Counted from the stretch's first letter, positions 53,217 to 62,380 are shown. The stretch is 64,000 bases of DNA from Roseibium aggregatum (GCF_017309185.1 NZ_JAEKJZ010000005.1:310001-374000); one strand, 5' to 3'. The notes: generated from the sequence alone by a model not told the origin. Numbers and translations: made by a program.

Positions 53217-54833
53217 ATGACCACCGGTGCGGATATCATTGCCGGAAAACTGCACGCGGCCGGCTGCCGCCACGCCTTCGGCATGCCGGGCGGCGAAGTG
53301 CTTGCGCTGTTGCAGGCGCTGGACGAGGCGGGTCTCAAATTCACGCTGGTCAAACATGAGAACGCCGGCGGCTTCATGGCCGAGGGCGGCTGGCATGCCG
53401 ATGGCGCGCCCGGCGTCCTGCTGGCGACACTTGGGCCGGGAGCGGCGAACGCTGTCAACGTGATCGCCAACGCCTGGCAGGACCGGGTCCCTCTCGTCTT
53501 CCTGACCGGCTGTGTCGATCAGGCGGAAGCCGAGAGCTACACCCATCAGGTCTTCGATCACCAGCAGCTGCTGCGCCCGATCGTCAAGGCGAGCTTTTCG
53601 GCAAGGCTGGGTGCTCTGGACGTCATGATGGAAAAGGCGCTGGCCATCGCGCTCGACGGGCAGCCCGGGCCCGTTCATATCGACGTGCCGATCAGGGTCG
53701 CCGAAGCAGAGACCGCCGAAGGCTGGACGAAGCGATTCCGGTCCGCTCCGGTCTCATCCGGCCCGAAGGCCGGTAGCGACCTCGAGGCGGCGCTCGATCT
53801 CTTCAGGAAAGCGGAACGTCCGATTGCGATCGCGGGAGTCGACGCGGTCAATGAAAACGCCTCCGCGGCGATCACGAGGTTCTGCCGGACCTACCGGATC
53901 CCGCTCGTGACCAGCTACAAGGGCAAGGGGCTTCTGGATGAAAACGACCCGCTTTCGCTTGGCGGCGCGGGCCTTTCCCCCAAGGCCGATGGTCATCTTC
54001 TGCCGCTGATCAACGAAAGCGATTGTATTCTGCTTCTCGGCTACGATCCGATCGAAATGCGTGTCAACTGGCGCAATCCCTGGGCCGAGGACGCTCCGGT
54101 GATCGATGTGACGCCGGTGCTGCGCACCCACGGCATGCATGCCGCCGCCGCGACACTCCGGAGCGCGGTGGAGCCGGTTCTGGACCGCTTGAGCGAGGTG
54201 CGCGACCCGGAGGCCCCGAGCTGGCTTAACAGCGCGCCGGAGACGGTCCGGCGGACTTTGACGGAAGCCTTTGCCCCGGAACCCTCCGGCTGGGGGCCGG
54301 GCACCGTCTTTCACTCGCTGCGCTCGGCGCTGCCTGCAGACACCGTCGCCACAGCCGACAGCGGTGCGCATCGTATTCTGGTCAGCCAGATCTGGCGGTG
54401 TGCGAAACCCCGGCAGATGCTGCAATCCTCCGCGCTCTGCACCATGGGCTGCGCCCTGCCGCTCGCCATGGGCCACCGGATCGTCGAGGGGCAATCGCCG
54501 GTCATCGCCTTTGTCGGCGACGCGGGCCTTGAAATGTGCCTCGGCGAACTCTCCACCCTGCGGGATCTGAATATCCCGGTGATCGTCTGCGTGCTGGTCG
54601 ACACCAGCCTCTCGCTGATCGAACTCAAGCAGAGGAACAGCCAGCGTCCCAATGTTGGCGTGGATTTCGGCGAGACCGACTTTCCGGCGGTGGCGAAAGC
54701 CTATGGCGGTCATGGGGTCTGGATCGAGAACGCTGAAGACCTGAAGCGGGAAGCCGGCGATGCGCTCAACCGCGACGGCTTCACCCTGCTTGCCTGCCGG
54801 ATACCGCGCAGGGCTTATGACGGGGCATTTTGA
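53217..54833 (+). CDS. thiamine-diphosphate-dependent enzyme, acetolactate synthase-like
   Basis: A three-domain ThDP enzyme of 538 residues, in the acetolactate synthase/benzoylformate decarboxylase superfamily. The N-terminal pyrimidine-binding domain has the catalytic Glu in VKHENAGGFMAEGGWHADG (about residue 47). The central domain follows (IAIAGVDAVNENASAAITRF), and the C-terminal PP-binding domain has VIAFVGDAGLEMCLGELSTL (the GDG..N-type motif, here GDAGLEM). Conserved GPGAANAVNVIANAW lies near residue 75. The motif GDAGLEM and short length separate it from IlvB and from typical Oxc. The substrate is likely linked to the CoA-transferase product of the preceding gene. A family A palindrome follows directly. 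Confidence 0.87.
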   Translation: MTTGADIIAGKLHAAGCRHAFGMPGGEVLALLQALDEAGLKFTLVKHENAGGFMAEGGWHADGAPGVLLATLGPGAANAVNVIANAWQDRVPLVFLTGCVDQAEAESYTHQVFDHQQLLRPIVKASFSARLGALDVMMEKALAIALDGQPGPVHIDVPIRVAEAETAEGWTKRFRSAPVSSGPKAGSDLEAALDLFRKAERPIAIAGVDAVNENASAAITRFCRTYRIPLVTSYKGKGLLDENDPLSLGGAGLSPKADGHLLPLINESDCILLLGYDPIEMRVNWRNPWAEDAPVIDVTPVLRTHGMHAAAATLRSAVEPVLDRLSEVRDPEAPSWLNSAPETVRRTLTEAFAPEPSGWGPGTVFHSLRSALPADTVATADSGAHRILVSQIWRCAKPRQMLQSSALCTMGCALPLAMGHRIVEGQSPVIAFVGDAGLEMCLGELSTLRDLNIPVIVCVLVDTSLSLIELKQRNSQRPNVGVDFGETDFPAVAKAYGGHGVWIENAEDLKREAGDALNRDGFTLLACRIPRRAYDGAF

Positions 54834-54840
54834 GTTTAAA

Positions 54841-55007
54841 CGTCATTCCGGACAAGTGAGGCGCCGCCGAGCGCCGATCCGGAATCCAGAAATCATTCGC
54901 GCTGAAAGCGCGACCGCAAACAAAAAAGAGACCGCACTCGCTTCGCTCGTCCTGATATCTGGATTCCGGATCAGCGTGCAGCCGTGCTGCACTTGTCCGG
55001 AATGACG
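54841..55007. repeat. palindromic intergenic element, family A, copy 2
   Basis: A 167-bp element with ends CGTCATTCCGGACAAGTG and its complement. Each arm continues to GATCCGGAATCCAG. It matches the arms of the element at 18951-19140, while the central 60-70 nt differ. It begins 8 nt after the stop of the ThDP gene and ends about 130 nt before panC. Confidence 0.85.
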
Positions 55008-55141
55008 GTCATTGATTCCATTGGCGTGTCACTTCAAAGCGCCCCCAACCTTCATCTGGACCTTCCCCTTTCTAGCCCTTATGTTGCGCCTGCGAAAAGA
55101 AGGTGGCCTGAGCCAAGTAGAAAAAGGCCGGGGAGGAAAAG

Positions 55142-55993
55142 ATGAAGATCTGCCGGACAAAGGCGGACATCAGGGATACCGTTCGGCTGTGGAGGCTGAA
55201 CGGCGAGAGAGTGGGTGTCGTGCCCACTATGGGCTTCCTGCATGAGGGCCATCTCGGGCTTGTCCGGCTGGCGCGTCAAAAGGGCGACCGGGTCGTGACC
55301 ACCATCTTCGTGAACCCGACCCAGTTCGGACCCAACGAGGACCTGGCGACCTATCCGCGCGACGAGGCGCGCGATCTGGCGCTTCTGGAAGCCGAAGGCG
55401 TCGACGCGGTTTTCATCCCGAGTGTTGAGGAAATGTACGGCGCGGGCGGTGACACCTATGTCGAGGTTCCCGGTCTTTCCGACGTTCTGCAGGGCGCGCT
55501 CAGACCCGGTCATTTCCGCGGCGTCACGACGGTCGTCACCAAGCTCTTCAACATCACCACGCCGGATTTCGCGGTCTTCGGCGAGAAGGACTACCAGCAG
55601 ATCACAGTCATCCGCCGGATGGTCCGTGACCTCGACATGCCGCTGGAAATTGTCGGCCACCCGACGGTGCGCGAGGCCGACGGATTGGCCATGTCGTCCC
55701 GCAATGTTCGTCTGACGCCGGAGCATCGCGCGCAGGCTGTCGCCTTGAGCAGGTCGCTGGCGAGCGCCGAGGCGCTGGCGAAATCGGCACCGTCGATCAA
55801 GGACCTCGATGCGGTCATCCGCGAGGAACTCGGCAAGGCGCCGGCTGCGGAGGTCAACAGCGTCGACATCCGCGATGCCGAAACGCTGGAAGACCTGTCC
55901 GGCGAGCTGGACCGTGCCGCCGTCATTCTCCTGGCCGTGCGCTTCGGAACCGTTCTCCTGATCGATCAGCGGGTCATCGTACCGGAAAGCTGA
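55142..55993 (+). CDS. panC: pantothenate synthetase
   Basis: Joins pantoate and beta-alanine with ATP to make pantothenate. The 283-residue protein has the nucleotide-binding start [20 protein letters not shown] (about residues 22-41, with the HEGH motif of HIGH type). It also has [40 protein letters not shown], and [16 protein letters not shown] (KMSKS-like SSRN). Length is typical. The ATG has GAGGAAAAG upstream. It lies 38 nt before panB and the two form an operon for vitamin B5 synthesis. Confidence 0.96.
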   Translation: MKICRTKADIRDTVRLWRLNGERVGVVPTMGFLHEGHLGLVRLARQKGDRVVTTIFVNPTQFGPNEDLATYPRDEARDLALLEAEGVDAVFIPSVEEMYGAGGDTYVEVPGLSDVLQGALRPGHFRGVTTVVTKLFNITTPDFAVFGEKDYQQITVIRRMVRDLDMPLEIVGHPTVREADGLAMSSRNVRLTPEHRAQAVALSRSLASAEALAKSAPSIKDLDAVIREELGKAPAAEVNSVDIRDAETLEDLSGELDRAAVILLAVRFGTVLLIDQRVIVPES

Positions 55994-56030
55994 TAACACT
56001 CCCTCACAAGCTTCCTTGAAAGGACGCCGC

Positions 56031-56840
56031 ATGAGCACTCAAAAACCCATCCGCCGTATCACCGCTCCGCAAATCACCAAGCGCAAGGGCGGCGATCCGA
56101 TCGTCTCGCTGACCTCCTATCACGCCCACACGGCGGCGATCGTCGACAAATTCGCCGACTTCATCCTGGTCGGCGACAGCCTCGGCATGGTGATGCACGG
56201 CATGGAATCCACCGTCGGCGTGTCTCTGGAACTGATGATCATGCACGGCAAGGCCGTGGTGCGCGGTACCAAACGGGCGCTCGTCGTGGTCGACATGCCC
56301 TTCGGCACCTATGAGGAAAGCCCCTCCGTTGCCTTCCGCAATGCCGCCCGGGTGATGAAGGAAACCCAGTGCGGCGCGGTCAAGCTGGAAGGCGGCGCGC
56401 GCATGGCGGAAACCATCCGCTTCCTGACCGAGCGCGGCATTCCGGTGATGGCCCATATCGGCCTCACGCCCCAGTCGGTCAACGTCATGGGCGGCTTCAG
56501 GACGCAAGGCCGCGACGAGGACACCTGGGCCGTGCACGAGGAAGACGCCCGGGCGATCTCCGAGGCGGGCGCTTTCGCCGTTGTCGTGGAAGGCATGGTG
56601 GAACCGCTGGCGGCGAAAATCTCCAGGCAGATCCCGATCCCGACCATCGGCATCGGTGCGTCCGCGGAGTGCGACGGCCAGATCCTGGTGCTCGAAGACC
56701 TCCTCGGTCTCAACCCGACCCCGCCGAAATTCGTCAAGGTCTACGGCAATCTCGGCGGCCAGATCGAGGCGGCGGTGAAGGCCTACGCCGACGAGGTCAA
56801 GGACCGGAGCTTCCCGGGCGAGGAGCAGGTATACCGGTAG
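56031..56840 (+). CDS. panB: 3-methyl-2-oxobutanoate hydroxymethyltransferase
   Basis: Converts 2-ketoisovalerate with methylene-tetrahydrofolate to ketopantoate, the first step to pantothenate. The 269-residue protein starts [20 protein letters not shown], with AAAGGA before the ATG at 56031. Family features are [20 protein letters not shown], then [20 protein letters not shown] (metal-binding Asp), [15 protein letters not shown] and [12 protein letters not shown]. The catalytic Glu is in VVVEGMV. The TTG frame extension to 56016 is not credible. It is the second gene of panC-panB. Confidence 0.96.
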   Translation: MSTQKPIRRITAPQITKRKGGDPIVSLTSYHAHTAAIVDKFADFILVGDSLGMVMHGMESTVGVSLELMIMHGKAVVRGTKRALVVVDMPFGTYEESPSVAFRNAARVMKETQCGAVKLEGGARMAETIRFLTERGIPVMAHIGLTPQSVNVMGGFRTQGRDEDTWAVHEEDARAISEAGAFAVVVEGMVEPLAAKISRQIPIPTIGIGASAECDGQILVLEDLLGLNPTPPKFVKVYGNLGGQIEAAVKAYADEVKDRSFPGEEQVYR

Positions 56841-56894
56841 GATTTGTTTCTGGCGGTTCCTGTTTTTCAGGTCATCGCGGTGTCACCGCTTGCG

Positions 56895-57045
56895 CCTGTC
56901 TCCCCCTTGAGGGGGAGATGTCCGTGAAACGGACAGAGGGGAGCGGCTGTGCGGCAATATGAAAAGCTGATTGGAGTTGAGAGGCTGGTTCCCCCCTCTG
57001 TCAGCTAAAGCTGACATCTCCCCCTCAAGGGGGGAGACGGGAGCA
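56895..57045. repeat. palindromic element, family C, two inverted copies
   Basis: The left copy (56895-56942) has hairpin CTCCCCC/GGGGGAG with loop TTGA and then TGTCCG/CGGACA with loop TGAAA. The right copy (56992-57045) is the mirror image, with TGTCAGC/GCTGACA followed by CTCCCC/GGGGAG. Together they form a 150-bp inverted pair between panB and ada. A partial copy is at 31442-31476. Similar sequences are common in Hyphomicrobiales genomes. Confidence 0.8.
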
Positions 57046-57198
57046 AGGGGCAATGCTCGGGGCTGTTGTGAGGATTTCGCTAACCGGACAGCAGCGCATC
57101 AAGTCACGGAATGACGCCGGGAAACGGAACTCAAAAAAGACAAAATAAACGCCCGATTTCCGGCTGCACGATTTATCCTTCCGGCCTACCCTCAGGCC

Positions 57199-58284
57199 AT
57201 GCTGATGATCCGACCGAGTTTCGACACCCTCTATGAAGCCCTGCTGGCGCGCGATGCGGCTTACGACGGGCGCATGTTCGTCTGTGTGGCGTCCACCGGC
57301 ATCTTCTGTCGACTGACCTGTCCGGCGCGCAAGCCGAAACCGGAAAACTGCACGTTTCACGAGACCGTGGCCGAATGCATCGAGGCGGGCTTCCGGCCGT
57401 GCAAGCGCTGCCGGCCGACGACGCCGGAGGCAAGTGCCGATCCGGTGGTAAGGCCCTTGATCGAGGCGCTGGAAAAACGGCCCGGATACCGCTGGGGCGA
57501 GCCGGATCTGGTACGCATGGGCTTCGACCCGTCGACTGTGCGCCGCGCCTTCAAGCGGCACTTCGGCATGACCTTTCTGGAAATGGCCCGGCAGCGGCGT
57601 CTGCAGGAAGGGTTTTCGTCCCTTTCGGGCGGCGGCAAGGTGATCGACGCGCAAATCACGGCAGGCTTCGAGTCTCCAAGCGCCTTCCGCGAGGCCTTCG
57701 CCCGGATACTGGGAACGGCACCGGGAAATTTTTCGAAAAATCCCCTGCTGTCGGCCGATTGGGTGCCGACGCCGCTCGGACCAATGATCGCGGTGACCGA
57801 TAAAACCCGGCTTCATCTTCTGGAGTTTCTAGACCGCAAGGCCCTGCCGGCGGAATTCAAGAAGCTGCAGGGGTTCGCCAAGGGCGAAATCGGTTTCGGC
57901 CGCACGGAAGTCACAGACCGGATCCAGGAGGAGCTGGACCGGTTTTTCAAAGGCGAAAGCGCGTCGTTCCAGACGCAGCTTGCGCTTCACGGTACGCCCT
58001 TCACGCGCGACGTCTGGCGCGCGCTCCTCGATATCCCGGCCGGCGAGACCCGCAGCTACTCCGACGTGGCCAGGGCGCTGGGCCGCCCGGAGGCGGTGCG
58101 CGCCGTGGCGAGAGCGAACGGAGCCAACCAGATCGGGCTTGTGATCCCCTGCCACAGGGTTGTCGGCACGGACGGATCGCTGACCGGCTACGGCGGCGGT
58201 CTCTGGCGCAAACAGCGCCTGATCGAACTGGAGCAGGGCTACCGCGCAAAGGTCTCCGAAAAGGCCAATCAACCGGACCCGTAG
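57199..58284 (+). CDS. ada: bifunctional DNA methyltransferase / transcriptional regulator Ada
   Basis: Repairs methyl-phosphotriesters and O6-methylguanine and activates the adaptive response. It has 361 residues. The N-terminal zinc site is C38, C42, C69 and C72 (GIFCRLTCPARKP and PCKRCRP). An AraC-type helix-turn-helix follows (about 85-175, with WGEPDLVRMGFDPSTVRRAF and VIDAQITAGFESPSAFREAF). The C-terminal methyltransferase has the active site LVIPCHRVVGTDGSLTGYGG (PCHRV). All Ada parts are present and intact. It lies alone after the family C repeat. With alkC in the same window it suggests attention to alkylation damage. Confidence 0.96.
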   Translation: MLMIRPSFDTLYEALLARDAAYDGRMFVCVASTGIFCRLTCPARKPKPENCTFHETVAECIEAGFRPCKRCRPTTPEASADPVVRPLIEALEKRPGYRWGEPDLVRMGFDPSTVRRAFKRHFGMTFLEMARQRRLQEGFSSLSGGGKVIDAQITAGFESPSAFREAFARILGTAPGNFSKNPLLSADWVPTPLGPMIAVTDKTRLHLLEFLDRKALPAEFKKLQGFAKGEIGFGRTEVTDRIQEELDRFFKGESASFQTQLALHGTPFTRDVWRALLDIPAGETRSYSDVARALGRPEAVRAVARANGANQIGLVIPCHRVVGTDGSLTGYGGGLWRKQRLIELEQGYRAKVSEKANQPDP

Positions 58285-58489
58285 CGCGGTCACTCGGCAT
58301 TGGGCGAAGAAGCTTGAGAACAGCTCCCTCCGGGATTGTGCCTATGCCTGCATCAACTGCATATCCGGTGTGCGAAAATAGCGCAGAATTTGTTGAATCG
58401 CGGAATTGAATTCTTAACTTCTGTCCTGTAGGGGTCGGATCAAGTGCAACACATCATCCCAGAGGTTTCTGGGCGTTTAGGAGGTCGGA

Positions 58490-58612
58490 ATGACCCGTGA
58501 TGAATGGATCAGAGAATACAAAGCAAACGGTGGTTCCTGGCCGACACTGGTTGGCGTTTACGCCGTCATTGTCGCGGCGATGGTGCTGTCCGGCTACTTG
58601 ATGGTCGGCTGA
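58490..58612 (+). CDS. 40-residue single-pass membrane microprotein
   Basis: An ATG at 58490 with TAGGAGGTCGGA upstream opens a 40-codon frame. Residues 1-15 are hydrophilic (MTRDEWIREYKANGG), and about 18-39 form a hydrophobic helix (TLVGVYAVIVAAMVLSGYLM). It ends with TGA at 58610-58612 and a terminator follows. The ideal ribosome-binding site, membrane helix and own terminator make it a likely real gene. No family is recognised. Such microproteins often bind and regulate membrane complexes, but there is no direct clue to a partner here. Confidence 0.65.
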   Translation: MTRDEWIREYKANGGSWPTLVGVYAVIVAAMVLSGYLMVG

Positions 58613-58638
58613 CCGAGGTCTCCCGACTTTTTAAAATT

Positions 58639-58675
58639 GCAAACACCCCCGGCATGGAAATCCGGGGGTGTTTGC
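58639..58675. terminator. bidirectional rho-independent terminator
   Basis: GCAAACACCCCCGG (58639-58652) pairs perfectly with CCGGGGGTGTTTGC (58662-58675) around a 9-nt loop. A short T/A-rich run lies on the left (58628-58636). It lies between the microprotein gene and the convergent ABC ATPase gene and can serve both. Confidence 0.85.
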
Positions 58676-58693
58676 GTTTGCCTGTGAGCCCGT

Positions 58694-60352
58694 TCAGACG
58701 TCGGCGGCCTCGCCGATCTGGTCCGTTCCCCGCTCTTCGAGAAGGGTTGTCAGCCAGTTCGGGTCCATCTCCGGCACGGAGGACAGGAGCAGGTCCGTAT
58801 AGGGGTGATGGGGCGGCTTGAACATGACGTCCTTGGGACCCTGTTCGACCACCTTTCCCTTCTGCATCACCACGACTTCGTCCGCGATGGAGCGAACCGT
58901 CGCCAGATCGTGGGTGATGAACATGTAAGCCAGGTTGAACTCCTGCTGCAGCCGGTCGAGCAGCTTCAATATGCCCTCGGCGACGAGCTGGTCGAGCGCG
59001 CTCGTGACCTCGTCGCAAATGATGAAGGCGGGATTGGCGGCAAGCGCCCTGGCAATGCCGACACGCTGTTTCTGTCCGCCCGAAAGCTCTGTCGGAAGCC
59101 GGTTGTAGAATTGGGACGGCTCCAGTTCGATCAGGTCGAGCAGTTCGTCCACTCGGCTCTTCAGAGCGGTGCCCTGCAAGCCGCCATAAAACTGCGCCGG
59201 CCGGCCGATGATGTCGCAGATGCGGATTTTCGGGTTCAGCGCGGTGTCCGCCATCTGGTAGATCATCTGCACCTGACGGAGCTGTTCCTTTGTCCGGTCC
59301 TGATAGCGCGGCGGCAACGGCTCTCCGTTGAACAGGATCTGGCCCTTGTCCGGCGGCAACAGGCCCGTGATGCAGCGCGCGGTGGTCGACTTGCCGGAGC
59401 CCGATTCCCCGACGACGGCAACCGTCATGCCCGGATAGATGTCGAAGGAGACATCCTCAAGCACCCTGGTCTTGCCGTAGGAGGCGTCAATTCCCTGAAC
59501 GGAGACGATCGGCAGGGTATCCGGATCGCTCGGCCGCTGTTTTTGCGGCCGCTTGAAGCTGCGCACGGCCCAAAGGCTCTTTGTGTAGTCCTCCTTGGGC
59601 GTGTCGAGCATTTCTTCGGTCGGGGCTTCCTCGACCTCTTCGCCTTTGAGAAGCACCTTGATGGTATCCGCCATCTGCGCGACCACCGCCAGATCGTGGG
59701 TGATGTAGATCGCGGCGGTGTTGAACTGATCGACGATGTCGCGGATCGCGGCCAGGACCTCGATCTGGGTGGTTACGTCGAGGGCCGTGGTCGGTTCGTC
59801 GAAGATGATCAGGTCCGGGCGGCAGGCCATCGCCATTGCGGTCATGGCGCGCTGAAGCTGTCCGCCGGACACCTGGTGCGGGTAGCGGAAGCCGATTTCG
59901 CCAGGATTTGGGAGACGCAGCCGCTCGTAGAGCTGCATGGCGTCTTCCTGTGCCTCCACCCGTTTCTGGATCCGGTACTGGATCGGGGCTTCCGTGTGCT
60001 GGTCGATGATCCGGTGCGCCGGGTTGAACGAGGAGGCCGCGGACTGGGCCACATAGGCGATGCGCGAGCCGCGAAGCGCCCGAAGGTCGCTTTGCGGGGT
60101 CGTCGTCAGCTCCATGCCGTCGAACTCGATCGAGCCGCCGGAGATGCGGCAGCCGTCGCGGGCAAAACCCATGGCGGCGAGGCCGATGGTGGATTTGCCG
60201 GCCCCGGACTCTCCGATGAGGCCAAGGACTTCGCCCTTGTGCAGGGTGAGGCTGACCCCGTGAACGATCTCGTTCCATTGCTCGTCGGAATAGCCTTCGA
60301 TGCGCAGATCCGTGATCCGAAGCAGAACGTCCTTTCTCGGAACCATGATCAA
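58694..60352 (-). CDS. fused double-ATPase of a peptide/nickel-type ABC transporter
   Basis: A 552-residue protein with two complete nucleotide-binding domains, equivalent to DppD and DppF joined. Domain 1 (about 8-270) has Walker A GESGAGKST, signature VSGGQLQRAMTAMAMACRPD and Walker B LIIFDEPTTALD. Domain 2 (about 285-552) has Walker A GESGSGKST, signature LSGGQKQRVGIARALAANPA, and a Walker B that reads FIICDEVTSALD. The second Walker B has Val where Pro is usual. It overlaps the upstream permease gene by 4 nt (60349-60352). It drives uptake of peptides or similar solutes. Confidence 0.9.
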   Translation of the reverse strand: MIMVPRKDVLLRITDLRIEGYSDEQWNEIVHGVSLTLHKGEVLGLIGESGAGKSTIGLAAMGFARDGCRISGGSIEFDGMELTTTPQSDLRALRGSRIAYVAQSAASSFNPAHRIIDQHTEAPIQYRIQKRVEAQEDAMQLYERLRLPNPGEIGFRYPHQVSGGQLQRAMTAMAMACRPDLIIFDEPTTALDVTTQIEVLAAIRDIVDQFNTAAIYITHDLAVVAQMADTIKVLLKGEEVEEAPTEEMLDTPKEDYTKSLWAVRSFKRPQKQRPSDPDTLPIVSVQGIDASYGKTRVLEDVSFDIYPGMTVAVVGESGSGKSTTARCITGLLPPDKGQILFNGEPLPPRYQDRTKEQLRQVQMIYQMADTALNPKIRICDIIGRPAQFYGGLQGTALKSRVDELLDLIELEPSQFYNRLPTELSGGQKQRVGIARALAANPAFIICDEVTSALDQLVAEGILKLLDRLQQEFNLAYMFITHDLATVRSIADEVVVMQKGKVVEQGPKDVMFKPPHHPYTDLLLSSVPEMDPNWLTTLLEERGTDQIGEAADV

Positions 60353-61413
60353 ACCTCCTTCAGGCCGGACGAGCGGAACAGCATCCAGTCGACCACAAAA
60401 TTCACGGCGACCGTGAGCAGCGCGATTGCCGCCGCCGGGATCAGCGGGGTCATTTCGCCGAACGAAATCAAGGTCGCGTTCTCGCGCACCATCGAGCCCC
60501 AGTCGGCCGTCGGTGGCTGAATGCCGAGGCCGAGGAAGGAGAGGCCCGCGATCAGCAGAAACACGAAGCAGAACTCAAGGCCGAATTCGGCGATCAGCGG
60601 CGCGGTGCTGTTGGGCAGGATTTCCCTGCGGATCAGGTACCAGGTTCCTTCGCCCCGGAGCCTCGCCGCCTCGATATAGTCCATCACCACAACGTTGCCC
60701 GCGACCGCTCGTGTGAGCCGGAAGACGCGCGGCGAGTAGATGACCGCGATCACGATGACGATCACGGCCAGGTTGGTGCCGAAGATACTCAGCATCAAAA
60801 GAGCGAAGATGAGAGACGGCACGGACATGATGACGTCGGCGAAACGGCCCATAAGCTGGTCGAACCAGCCGCCCTTGGTCGCCGCCAGAAGGCCTGCCAG
60901 GGCGCCCATGAAAAACGCCAGTCCCGTCGCGAGCAGGGCGAGGCCGACCGAGTTGCGGGCGCCGAATATGATGCGGCTGAACATGTCCCGGCCGAGCTGA
61001 TCGGCGCCGAGCAGCATGTTTTCGTCAGGCGGCGCGAACGCGGAAGACACCACCTCCGCCTCGCCGAAAGGCGCGATCATCGGTGCGAAGATTCCGGCAA
61101 TGGCGTAGGTGAAGATCACGAACATGCCGAAGGCGGCGGTCAGCGGCGCCGTTCTGAGTTCCCTGGCGACGCCTTCAGGCGTGATGATGATCAGGAATTC
61201 CCGGAAGGCGTAGGACGTACCGGCGGCCAGGGCAAGCAGCCCCGCCGCTGTGGTGATGAACCGGAGCGCCGAGACACCGCCGATAATTCCCATGACGAAG
61301 GAAACCAGCGTCAGCGAGAAGATCAGCAGGAAGACTTCCCGTTTCTTGAAATAGGCTGCCAGACAGGAGGCTCCAATCAGCAGCGCGTAGTATCCGATGA
61401 CAAATGTGCTCAT
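60349..61413 (-). CDS. ABC transporter permease, DppC/OppC type
   Basis: An inner-membrane permease of 354 residues. The core (about 85-354) is DppC-like, with the GADQLGRDMFSRIIFGARNS segment and the EAA loop YIEAARLRGEGTWYLIRREI, then LPNSTAPLI. The first ~85 residues form an unusual N-terminal extension with about three additional membrane helices (MSTFVIGYYALLIGASCLAA, EVFLLIFSLTLVSFVMGIIG). The start could be downstream, but the extension is in frame and has membrane-protein composition. It lies 10 nt after the companion permease and overlaps the ATPase start by 4 nt. Confidence 0.89.
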   Translation of the reverse strand: MSTFVIGYYALLIGASCLAAYFKKREVFLLIFSLTLVSFVMGIIGGVSALRFITTAAGLLALAAGTSYAFREFLIIITPEGVARELRTAPLTAAFGMFVIFTYAIAGIFAPMIAPFGEAEVVSSAFAPPDENMLLGADQLGRDMFSRIIFGARNSVGLALLATGLAFFMGALAGLLAATKGGWFDQLMGRFADVIMSVPSLIFALLMLSIFGTNLAVIVIVIAVIYSPRVFRLTRAVAGNVVVMDYIEAARLRGEGTWYLIRREILPNSTAPLIAEFGLEFCFVFLLIAGLSFLGLGIQPPTADWGSMVRENATLISFGEMTPLIPAAAIALLTVAVNFVVDWMLFRSSGLKEV

Positions 61414-61423
61414 GTCGCCGCCC

Positions 61424-62380
61424 TTATTTCGGATGCCGCAGACGCGGATTGGTCAAAATCGCTCCGACATCGGCTGCCAGATTGAGCAGGATGAAAGTTG
61501 CAGCGAAGATGAGGCAGCAGGCCTGGACGATGGGGAAATCGCGTTTCGCCACCGCGTCCACCAGAAGCTGGCCGATACCCGGATAGACGAAGACGACTTC
61601 GACCAGAACGACACCGGTGATCAGATAGGCAAGGTTGAGCGCGACCACGTTGATGATCGGGGCCCAGGCGTTGGGCAGGGCATGTTTGACGATCACCTTC
61701 CAGGGCGGAACACCTTTCAGCCGGGCCATTTCGATATAGGGGGACGCCAGGAGGTTGATGATCGCGGCGCGTGTCATGCGCATCATGTGGGCGGTGACCA
61801 CCAGAACCAGCGTCAGGGCCGGCAGGAAGGTCCGGTGAAGAAGCTCGGCGAAGGTCATGTCGGAACTCAGGCTCGCGATCGCCGGAAAGTAGTTCGTCTT
61901 GACCGCCAGATAAAGGATCAGGATGTAGCCGAGAAAGAACTCCGGTGAGGAGATCGAGGTCAGGGTGACCACATTGGCGACCCGGTCGAACAGGGTGTTG
62001 CGCAGCAAGGCCACGATGACGCCCAGCACGATGGAGATCGGCACCGCGATCACGGCCGCGTAGGTCGCCAGAAACAGTGTGCTGACGAAACGCCCGCCGA
62101 TGGCGGCGCTGACACGCTCTCCGGACACCAGGGACACGCCGAAATCTCCGGTCAAGGCACCACCCAGCCACTGCAGGTAGCGGAAGATCGCGGGCTGATC
62201 GAGACCGAGCTTTTCACGCAGGGCCGCGACCGTTTCCTGAGTGGCCGCCTGGCCGAGAACGGCTTGGGCGATGTCGCCCGGGAGCAGTTCGACTGCAAAA
62301 AAGATCAGGATTGAAACCACGAAAAGTGTGATCAGGCCCAAGCCGAGTCTCTTCGCGACCAGCTTCAGGATGTCCCCCAT
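61424..62380 (-). CDS. ABC transporter permease, DppB/OppB type
   Basis: An inner-membrane permease of 318 residues. The ATG at 62378-62380 (MGDILKLVAKRLGLGLITLF) has GGAGGGG upstream, which decides it over an ATG at 62410. It has six predicted helices. The N-terminal periplasmic loop is LLPGDIAQAVLGQAATQETV, and the EAA-type loop reads YIEMARLKGVPPWKVIVKHA, then LPNAWAPIINVVALNLA. It is the first of the three transporter genes on this strand. No substrate-binding-protein gene is next to it. Confidence 0.92.
   Translation of the reverse strand: MGDILKLVAKRLGLGLITLFVVSILIFFAVELLPGDIAQAVLGQAATQETVAALREKLGLDQPAIFRYLQWLGGALTGDFGVSLVSGERVSAAIGGRFVSTLFLATYAAVIAVPISIVLGVIVALLRNTLFDRVANVVTLTSISSPEFFLGYILILYLAVKTNYFPAIASLSSDMTFAELLHRTFLPALTLVLVVTAHMMRMTRAAIINLLASPYIEMARLKGVPPWKVIVKHALPNAWAPIINVVALNLAYLITGVVLVEVVFVYPGIGQLLVDAVAKRDFPIVQACCLIFAATFILLNLAADVGAILTNPRLRHPK

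Noticed and set aside
58805-60520. 571-residue plus-strand frame
   Set aside because: Antisense to the fused ABC ATPase; no independent evidence.
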